A DNA stretch of 64,000 nucleotides from Caenorhabditis elegans (Eukaryota; Nematoda; Chromadorea; Rhabditida; Rhabditidae): the NCBI RefSeq assembly GCF_000002985.6, contig NC_003280.10:10164501-10228500 (forward strand), read 5' to 3'. The position numbers and the translations under genes are program-made. The stretch's first letter is position 1; every line of letters begins with the position of its first letter. Shown here in pieces: positions 51,201-61,300 of this stretch. The notes beneath the pieces are model-generated. The model was not told where the DNA came from. It saw nothing but the letters and a program-made list of their open reading frames with translations, and did not search any database.

Positions 51201-53548
51201 AGTGCGTAGAGTTTTCCAAGCAACCTTTCGAATGGGGCAATTCTAACCAAAAAATATCCCAAATCTTGAAGTTTTATATGCACTCCAAATAGTAGTTACC
51301 GTATTTCCTCTATTAGTACTGCACCCCATTATTTTACTTTGAAAAGGTAGAAAAAGAAATAACAAATATTTTGGTAGGGACAATTTTGTATAGTTGAACA
51401 ATGGGTTGCAATACTGGTAGAGGAAATACAGTAAGTTAACTGGATGTTCTAATCTGCTTTTTGGCTCTGTTAGCAATTTACAATGAGCTAAAGAATGTTT
51501 GTCTGAAAATGTAGTTTTACTTGAAATCCCCGTTTCTACGTGTAGAAAATGCAAGAATTACTCAACAATGTAAGTAAACTGGTTTTATTTAAACATCTAA
51601 AAAATTCGTTACATCTCACTTTTTTTCATATTCAAATGTAATCATTGATTCTTGTTGTTGTTCTAGATCTAGAAAAACTGGGTCATCATGCAAATCATAA
51701 ACATGCATACCATAAAATCGGTATACCTAGAAGGTATACCCAAATGTTTACAACTCATGATGATATAGTGCATCTCCACCTTGTGCACCTCCATATGCAT
51801 TCAGATGTTTACAGACTATCATAAAAGTCTCCAGCACGCCGTTTATGATATTGTTTACCAGAATGCACGTAGATATTCCAGATTATTTGAATATTTCTAG
51901 ATTTGAAATATACCAAAAATTTCCCAGGGTCCCCCATCTCCAGAATCACAGCCGGAAGTCGGTCTCAATTTCGCACCACAGTGTCAAAATATAATACCGA
52001 AAAAACCTTGCTAATTGTCGTGAGAACCTAGTGTAAATATAACAACAATATGGTATTTTATAGGAGGGAAATTGAAAATATAAGTACATAGAAATAATGT
52101 TGAAATTCTCAGGACCACGCGTGTCAGATGGCTGGGAACGGTGTATGTACCAAATTAGCGCGCAATGGGAAATCTGCAATATTCTCACAGTTGTGGAAGG
52201 TCATGGAGTGTCAGGTTTAGATGGGATCTATGAAAACGATATTGAAGATAAAAATAACATTGAAATCCATTATGTTCCTTATTTGTTTCATACTCGGTGT
52301 TTTCTAACTTTCGCCTAAAACATACACATATAATTGGTTGAAAAGTTGGAAAATTCCAGAAAACGTATTTTCTGTAATTTTAAACCTGAGTTGTATTAGG
52401 CTTGTTTAAGACGAGAAATAAATTGGCGGTAAATGCCAAATAGACAGTTGTGTTCTGAAAAAACAAGCCTTACAGACTTGAATAAAGTTCTAACCATGTC
52501 ATAGAGCGTGCGCAGGCCCTACCGTAGAAAACAAAACATTCTACTATTTTGATCTCTGTAAAAGTTGATCTCCTAGAACTTAAATGAAACCAACTTTGTT
52601 ACGTTGAGTTTGTAGATCGTAAGTATAAAATGTTTGTCGATGCAACCTTGAATATTTTTTTTTAATGTAGGAAATTTTTAGGGTACATTCACTACGCAAG
52701 TACCTATTTTTGTCTTCCAATAATTGCCAACGTATTCAAATTTAAAAGAACTCATATCATTATCATCTATCAAAATTCAACTCTCTAACCTATATCTTCC
52801 CACAGTCTCACTAGTTCTCTCATCTTCACGTGCCCCTATATTCCCACCACTTCCGTTATACCCCTCTCTCCCTGCACCTTTCCCATGGTTGCCTGCCAGC
52901 CAAAGGAGGCGTGGCCTATGCACATCCAACGAGACGGTCCCCGCCTCTAGACGCGTCCGGTTGCAATTAGTCAACAAGTGGGGGCTATCAGAATTTACTT
53001 TCATTCATACATCTTCTTCTCATTTTTTTGTTTGTTTTTTAGTTCCAGTATTTACTTTAGCTGTTTTGAGATTTTGAGAAGTGTATTTAGTATACATTCC
53101 TAATTATTTTTTGCCCTAAATTCTTTAGAGTCTTACAGTAGCAAATCTACAGTAGTCTATAGCTATGGTTAAGAGTTTCAGCTACAGTAGCAACATAGTT
53201 CTACCTCACCAGAAATAGTATTGCTACTGTAGCGCTTCCAATTTCTAGTTTTCCTTAAATTAACCAATTCTCACTTCATTTTAACATTCTTCCCCCGAAT
53301 TCTCTATGTCTCACCTCACTATCAGTCTTCCAAATTTTCACCTCAAGTACAGTACATCTGAAACTCTAACACCTCCCCATGCATTTTACTGCCTGTAGAT
53401 CCCTCTTGTTTACCAACTTCTTTCATGTTCTTCCGGTCTGCCGTTTCACTTCCTTTTCTCACCTTGTCGGACCCCTAGCTCTCCATTAAAGGATTAGTAC
53501 CGCCTGAGCATCCGCCCGGCTCTTCACAGTGTCGCCTCTCACCAGGGG

Positions 53549-53680
53549 TTATCAAACCAATATGGTCAAGAGTTGTGGGAAACTGTGTCATGACTCAAGT
53601 GCTTTTTTCCCATGCACACTTATCAAATGATTCCCACACTGATAACTCGGCACGTCTTTTGTGGTTGATAGTGATGGGAA
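53549..53680 (+). promoter_or_regulatory. Promoter-proximal ref-1 cluster: four CSL sites with GATA sites
   Basis: TTATCA at 53549; GTGGGAA at 53575; TTCCCAT at 53607; TTATCA at 53620; TTCCCAC at 53631; TGATAA at 53640; ATGGGAA at 53674. All lie within 132 bases and about 300-420 bases before the ref-1 ATG. The core GATA-CSL-GATA group spans only 26 bases. Endodermal GATA factors plus Notch input would fit embryonic ref-1 expression; that link is inference. Confidence 0.6.
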
Positions 53681-53972
53681 CCATTGGGATATAATTTTTT
53701 TTGGCGAAACGACACAAAAAGTGGGTTTTTAGGGTTTAAGGCAATTAAATTTCTACGAATAAGATTCTAATCTAGAAAAAGAAGGCGTGCTGTAGAAGTG
53801 AGGGGTACTGTAAATCGCCACGCTCCCTCTTCCGAATGGTTTATGACTTTTCTCTATATCTCCTTCTCTTTCTCTATATTTCTCAAATTCCGCAACATTT
53901 CTCCCTTCTTGATTTTGTTCATTTACAAATCGAGCTATAAAAATCAATAAAAACTTAATTTTTTTTCCAGAA

Positions 53973-55236
53973 ATGGTCCTCATCAGTACCCCACCACCAG
54001 CTTACGCTCATAACAGAAAAACATCACAGGAGAAGAAACGACGAGATGAGATTAATGCAAAGATCAAGGAGCTTCAACTATTGATTCAAAATGAATCGGA
54101 TAATGAGAAAATGACGTGAGTTTTCTATTCGTTTAGTGTTATCTTCATTCAAATCTTACTAATTTTCAGCCAAGGTGATGTCTTAAACCGTGCAGTCGAA
54201 GTGGTCAGTCGCATGGAAACCGAATCACCTGGACCATCATCAAATCCAAATCGCAAAGGATTCTTTGACGGATTCCGATCAATCGAGTCGCTCACTTATT
54301 CCTTCATCAAATCCCTGGGCGTCAATTCAGATGTCTGTCAGGATTTTGTGCAACGTGCCAAGCAGTTTTTCGATCGAGAACGTTCATCTTTGCTGAGCAC
54401 TGTATCTGGAAAATCAAAGAGAAGATCTGAGTCGGAAATTCTCCACTCTTCAATGAGCTATAGATCCCAGTCAAGCTCTCCATCGACATCGGAATCTGGA
54501 ATCACAATTGATAGAAAGGAAGTGAAAAAGAATAGAGAGCAAGATAGAAGAGATCGTCAGGGAGAAGCTTTTGATGCTTTGAAGAACTTTATCATTGAGA
54601 ACAAGCTCATGACATCTCATCAAGTGTAAGCTTAAATTTTCCCAATACCATAAATTAAACTTTTCCTTTTTTCAGCGAAAAAATGCAACGCTTGAACACC
54701 CTGGATATCATAATTGCCTACATTCAAAACAAGAAGCACAATTTTGTTAGTCGAAGCGACCAGGAGCAGTCACTCTATGCACATGCAATTGCAGAGGGAA
54801 AGAAGACTGCAAAAAACATTGCCTTCCAATTTTTCAAGGTGAGTTGTCAGGAACTTCGAGAAGATTTTTTTAAATGTTATCAATATATTTTCAGAGCGAC
54901 CGTCACCTCGTTGTCCGATGCGCAGACCTTGAAAAGTTCTTCGAATTCTCCTTATCACCAAAGCCACTCTTTGGATTCCCATCCATGCCCATCCCAATTC
55001 CACCACCATCATTCCCAATCTTCCCATTCCGGCCATTCCCATTCTTCCCAATGCCAATGGCACCAATGGCAACAAGTCCAAAATCTCAACAGTCTCCATC
55101 ATATTCACTGGATTCTCCACCACCATCATCCGATACTTCTTCGTCATCAATCGAAACACCATCCACTCCAAATGAGAACTCGAATTCCAATCCTAAAGCT
55201 TCAAGAAAGAGTAAGCTGTTCAGACCATGGGAATAA
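53973..55236 (+). CDS. ref-1: REF-1, double basic helix-loop-helix transcription factor
   Basis: Exons 53973-54115, 54170-54625, 54676-54838, 54895-55236 give 367 residues. bHLH 1 lies at about residues 14-62 (SQEKKRRDEINAKIKEL, then loop and helix 2 ending RAVEVVSRM). bHLH 2 lies at about 174-235 (NREQDRRDRQGEAFDAL ... LNTLDIIIAYIQ). Two bHLHs in one chain define the nematode REF-1 family, relatives of Hairy/E(spl). Between them is a Ser-rich linker. The last residues, KLFRPWE, are a variant of the WRPW Groucho-binding motif, expected to recruit UNC-37. The Pro/Met-rich stretch before the tail (FPSMPIPIPPPS) is low complexity. Known roles: Notch-dependent embryonic patterning and Hox-linked epidermal fates. 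The ATG follows an acceptor (ttttttttccag) by two bases. AATAAA is at 55505. Confidence 0.96.
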
Positions 55237-58200
55237 CTTTTCTAAAAAATATATCTCCTTTAATTGTAATTTAGTGTTAAAAGTATATATTCTTATTAAT
55301 AATTTATCAACCTCAAAATGTTATCGACTTTTTCAACTTATCATATCATTATCATCTCACAACCAAAATCTAGTTTTATTGTCACGGGCTATTAAGCTTA
55401 CCGGTAGGTTTTATAAATCCTTAATTGTTGTTTTCCCTCAGTATTCATAATATTTATATTGAATTTTCCGATTTTCAGTGATTTTGAAGATTAAATGACT
55501 GCAGAATAAAGTATTTATTATCTCTATTATAGTGTTGTATTCTGGTACCTTGTTTCCCATGGCAATTGGTTGCTCATTGCCACGTGTCTCGATAGAATGA
55601 TGTGACAGTTTTTATTCTCCCACCACCTTGTTCCAGACAGACGACTAATTAGTGTTTTAGTGGGAAATGGTTAATACAATGATACTTCTAATTCAGAGGG
55701 TTTAAATCCACAAGGAAAGTATTTCCGCTCTAAATTGAACTTCCGAATGTAACCTAGCTATTTTTTTCTTTGTAAAGTTGATGCCTTTTGAAAAAAACAT
55801 GTTGAACATTTTGCAGATTTTTTTCAACATATAACATTTTTCGAAATGGCTTCCGGATGATAATCTAACCCTAAACACCCTGAAGCATTAAAAATCTCCA
55901 TTAAAGTGAATGCATTTTGAATTTAAAGCTGAGTTTGAAATGTAAACCTTTTTTGTGATAAACAAATATTTTCGAATTCCTCAAAAGTTCAAATAAGAAT
56001 TGCCGATCTTTGAGGTTTCTCTGTTGTTTCCTGCGAATTGTCATCTCGCCGATTATTTGGCCGTTCAGTATTTAGAAACAGTACATTTTAGCCTGGTGTG
56101 CCCCCGATACAAACTTCCTTTGTCATCTTTTCTCATGCAATATTTTCCAGAAAAGTTTTGTATAAAAATGCACTGATGCTGGAAACTCAATTTTTGCCAC
56201 AATTTTTTCCCGAAACTTTTCGCATCTTACTTATAAATATTTGTACTTTAGTTTAGTAAGTTGACATTTACAAATCAAAAGTGCGTAAAACTTTTTTAAT
56301 GCGGAAACCCAGAGAAAAAGTGTGTTCGGACTGTTGAGGCGATTGTCTCGAAGTTGTTGGCGAACCCGAACCGGTCCGCTTTGTTTGTCTCTCAAAACCT
56401 CTTCATTTTCTTTTATCTATCATATTTCACCTATGTTCTATACACCCATTCACCCCCATTTTATGTATGTGAAAAAATGAAAATTTGCATCTGAATTCAG
56501 AATATTTTTGTCGTTTTTTATAAGCATTCCTTTTAGGTGTCAATTTTAACATCTCCAAGGAAAATGGTTTCGAGTTTTTTAAAAATTTATATTTAGAAAG
56601 TCTGATAACAATACTTTATTTTAGGATTAATGTTAAGATCCGAAATTTTTTCATAAATGTATGGCTTCTTCCGCAAATGCAAAACAATTGACACGACTCT
56701 AAAAGTTTTCTTTTTTTTCTGTGATTTATATGTGATGTAATTTTTCTGTGACTTTGTTGCATATACATATGTAGAGTTTAAAATAATTTTCTAAAAAATC
56801 AATCTTGACAATTTTTCACTTATATGTCTAAAATTTTTTTGTAAATTTAATTGGGTAAGTTTATCTATGATACTATAATTTTTAAAAAATCGGGTTACAA
56901 TAAAATGTATCACAGCTTTCGTTTTTCATTAGCAAATACTTTGGAATAGTTATAGAAAACTTTTAAATGATCATAAATGTCTTCAAAGTAAATAAATACA
57001 AATATTGAAGCGTCTTCATTCCAATGGAATGAACAAATTGAAAATCCGATAAAGATTTAATTGAAAAATATTGGAAATGCTCCTCTTCTTCTTTTTCACA
57101 TTCACATCGTCCATTTCTCTTCAATCAACCAAAGCGATTCGAATTTTGTTGAAACAATATTCTTTTGCTCTTTCTCTTTCTCTTCCAGTTTCCAGCCCTT
57201 TTCATTCAATTCTCTTTTCTATGTGTGAAGCACCAAAAGCACAAAACTCGAGGAGCATTTTTCTTTATCAAAAAGGAATTGTGAAAATTTCCCAATTTAG
57301 TCTGAATTATTTTTCCACACACCGTTATCGAATTGTGCTCCTCGCCGTGGCTAGTATGACGTTATCATACTGTCATTAGGTCATATGTATTATATTTCAC
57401 ACTTTTACTTTATTGTGCTCCTTTTTTCTTGAAATGTCATTCTTTTTTCTTGCAGTTGTAGAATTTCCGGAAACTTTTTTTTCTGAAAATATAGGAATAG
57501 GGAGTTGATTGGGTTATTGGAGCTCGAATTAAACTGAGGGTAAATAAGTTTTTAGGAAATAATTTTGAAGGGCTGTGGTGCTTTTGTCAAAATATACGCG
57601 ATTTTTTAAAAACCAAATATGAAAAAAAAAATTTCAGTCACGGTTTTGGCAAATTTTCAAAATTTTGAAAAGTGTGATTAGTTGAGATATTTCAACTATC
57701 CTTGCACATTTGAGCCAATCTTTAGCACAAAGAATTAAAGCATAAAACACATTTTTGCCGGCTTTCAAAATTTTGATAGATAAATAGTAATTGTTATAGA
57801 AACTTCTTTTGCCAATTTTGCAGAAAACTTTCATAATCTCCAATCGCAATTTTCTTGTTGAAAACCTATTCATTCCTCTAATAGAAACTACATTTTTAAA
57901 ACTTATTTATAAATTAATTGGAAAAATTCACAAATATCCAGGCAAATAAGACATCTTGTTTAAAAAAATGTAATATCTTTCAATATTACTTGAAGCCTTC
58001 CCAGCCGCTTCTTGTGAATTTTCTAAAAATTTCTAAGCGAACTATTTTAAAAAATTAGATTTTTGATCAAGTTCTTGTTTTATATTCTTTGATTTTTTTT
58101 TCAAACGGGAAAGTATGATTGATAGTTTTTTTACCGGAAAAATACAACAATTTTTGATAAGAGATTATTCATTTTAACAACTGAATTGCATTTCACTAGT

Positions 58201-58377
58201 TGAATAAAATAACTTTTGTTATGAGAAATTGAAGAAACACCACATTTTCGTAATTGCTTATAAGTTTTAAATTAATTTCTAAATCAGAAATTCTTTCAAT
58301 CGTTCTTTTGCAAGGAAGACCGTTAAAATTTTCTTTTTTATGTGCATCCAATTTCATAAATCCTTCAATTTCTCAGC
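55237..58377. other. Intergenic region between ref-1 and plc-3
   Basis: About 3.1 kb, AT-rich, no gene supported. Two more RTGGGAA-type sites (55554, 55660) lie just beyond the ref-1 poly(A) signal. A pyrimidine-rich stretch at 57080-57230 gives a hydrophobic open frame that is not convincing as a gene. The segment ends with an acceptor (caatttctcag, 58376) directly before the plc-3 ATG. Confidence 0.55.
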
Positions 58378-61300
58378 ATGCAACACGGCTCACTTGGCCC
58401 ATCATCGTCGTCTCGAAAGACTACAGTAACCAGCACAGCGGGCTCCGTTCACCTTCATCACCGCTCTTCAAATGGTTTCTCGACAGCATCACGAGCTCAA
58501 TTGAACCGTCACAATGAAATGGATTTTGGGAAAATGTTTGCGGCAATGGAGAAAGGTCACAAAGTGTGCAAAATTGCGGTGTTGAAGAAATGGGATCCAG
58601 CCTATAAACAATTAACGTTGGATCGGTACTCGAGGCAGATTTTTCTGACAAAATTGGAACTGTCAGCTGTTAGGTAAGAGGATAAGTAACATCGCATGAA
58701 ATTCATTTACATTTTTTTCAGAAATAAACCGACAATTCTAGATATTCGACAAATCCGTGAAGTACAGACATTGAATTACAAATTGAACACAATTAAAGTA
58801 GATGATAAATGGAAAAAGGATCGAGAAATCGTAAATTTTGATTCAAAAGCCATTCTAATCATCTCATATGGAATGGGATTTGCTCTTTCCTATTGGATTC
58901 TTTTGTGTGAGTTTTTGTTAAAATAATTATTCAATAGTTTGAAAGAAAAATGTTATAGTTGAAAGTGAGGATGCGTGCAAATTATGGTCACAAGGACTTC
59001 ATAATTTGATGATGGACACAAGAGATCGAGACTCATCCCCTCATCCATTGAGAATTGAACGATTTCTGCATAAACACTTTTTGAGTTTAATGTCACCGGC
59101 TAATGATGCGTAAGTTCAAAAATTGCAGAATTTTTTAATAATAACAATTTTCCAGCGTTGCTCGAAAGCATATGAAACCATTTGTTCAAACCTCCCTCCA
59201 ATTCAAAGTTCAATCTGATCAGCTCCAACAAGTGACAGAAGATCAAATGAATTCTGATCAATTCAGTTTTGCCAGTCGTCAACTTATCCATGTACCTGAA
59301 CTCTTCTCTTCAAGATTCGCTGATCTTGCTGAAAAACATGAACGAAAAGGTCTTGTGGTGACGTTTCAAAATTTTTTGCGATTTCTTGATGGCAAACAAT
59401 TCGATGAACTTGCCTCGAATCGAACGAGAGCTTTGGAGTTTTTGAATCGATATTTTCAAGAAGATCAAGCATATTTTGGAGATAGAAATGAGCCTTCAAT
59501 GACTGTTTTCGAGTTTTGTGATTTTTTATTTTCAAGGGAGAATTCGCTGTGGGACCCAACAAATGAGAAAGTTACTCATGATATGAGCAGACCATTGTCT
59601 CATTATTGGATTGCCAGCTCGCATAATACGTTTGTTTTTTTTTTGGTCTATATAAGTGCTAAACCAGTAATTTAATTCCAGATACTTGACGGGTGACCAA
59701 CTTCGATCTGAATCTTCTTTGGATTGTTATGCTCAAGCTCTTTTGATGGGTTGTAGATGCATTGAGTGTAAGTTTTAGAGACAATTTTCACTGTTTTATA
59801 AATAATTTTATTTTTCAGTAGATTGCTGGGATGGACAGAAGAAGCCCGGGTCAGCCGAGTTCATTGATATTGTCATCTATCACGGGTATACGATGACCTC
59901 AAAAATTTTGCTCCGCGACGTGCTTCACGTCATCCGTCACTATGCATTTGTTACGAGTGAATATCCAGTAATTCTATCAATTGAGGACAACTGCTCGGTG
60001 CCAGCTCAACGGCTTCTAGCTCAAGAACTGAAAGATATTCTTGGTGATTATTTATTGACACAACCAGCAAATCGTGAAGAAAAACAATTGCCCTCCCCGG
60101 CCGCGTTGAAGAAGAAAATTATCGTGAAGCATAAGAAGTTGCCGATAGAAAGCGAGGATTTGGCAGCTGTGGTGAAAACTGATGAGTGTAAGTTTTATGA
60201 AATTACTCTAGTTTCCTAGTAGTAAAGGTATAAATCATTTTGCTAAATGATTTTTGTTTCAGTCCAAGACACGGAAATCATATCTCGCGAATGTGTAAAG
60301 AAGGGGATCCTGATGGTAAAAAACAACAACAGTCACGAATGGACATCTCATGTTTTCATATTATTCCCTGATCGTCTTTGCTACCTGATTCAAACCGCTG
60401 ATCCTGAAAATCCAAATGACGATACAGTGAGTGTAAGTGGAGATGAAGAACGGGAAGAAGAGACGCCTTCTGGATTTGGAGTGAAACCTGAAGAAATGCA
60501 TGTGACTGAAGAATGGTTCCATGGAAGATGTGAACGGGATGAAGCGAAAAAACGGATTCTAGAGCATAAGGAGAAGGGAAATGGATTGTTTATGATTCGA
60601 GATTCGAATCTGTTCATTGGAGATTTCTCACTTTCGATTCTACATGACGGGAAAGTTCATCATGTTCGGATAAGATCCAAGATTATTGATAGTGAGTTTT
60701 TCTATGTTTTGCATGTAACATGTATTCGAGAATTACAGTAAATAGAAGAGAAACTTTTAATAAAATTTTCAACTTTTCAATTTTTCAGAAGAGAAAAAAT
60801 ATTACTTCATGGATAACAAAGTCTGCGACACTCTTTACGAGTTGGTCTCTTACTACACCCGTCACTACCTCACAACTGCTCATTTCAAAATGGTGCTCAC
60901 GATTCCATGTCCTCAACCACAACCGCATCTTAATCAGCCATGGTTCTCTGCTACTGCTGACAAGGAAAAAGCCGAAGAACTTTTGAGCTTGGTGCCAGAA
61001 GATGGTGCTTTCCTAATTCGGACGTCATCGACTGACTCTTCAGTTTACGTTCTTTCGCTAAAAGTCGACGGCGAATTCTGGCATTATCGATTGAAAAGAG
61101 ATGGAAGAATTTTCGTGGTGAATCAAAAAGTATTCGAGAATTTGAATCAAATTGTTGAATTCTATGCGAATCGAGAATTTGTTAGAGGAATTAGTCTTCG
61201 ATTCCCTGTCAATGAGAAGGATATATCACACCTGACAGCTGAACTTGCAGAAGCTCGTACTCCAGGTTGCTATATGGATCTGAAGGATTTGGATAAAGAA

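Larger units (their letters stand above)
44593..53972 (+). promoter_or_regulatory. 9.4 kb ref-1 upstream region dense in LAG-1/CSL (RTGGGAA) sites
   Basis: No gene supported. By eye there are 21 matches to RTGGGAA or its complement, starting at 44919, 45202, 46172, 46476, 46695, 46711, 46755, 48856, 49793, 49943, 49987, 50116, 50958, 51011, 52165, 52841, 52880, 53575, 53607, 53631 and 53674. Composition alone predicts about two. LAG-1 is the DNA-binding effector of worm Notch (LIN-12/GLP-1) signalling, and ref-1 is known as a Notch target. GC-richer islands (45556-45720, 47160-47330, 48560-48840, 49640-49740, 52100-52220, 52840-52980) alternate with AT-rich spacer and may be separate enhancers. 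Several short open frames exist but none joins into a gene. Confidence 0.7.

Noticed and set aside
57071-57379. Hydrophobic 102-codon frame upstream of plc-3
   Set aside because: Pyrimidine-rich DNA gives Leu/Ser/Phe runs; no splice context, family or codon bias.
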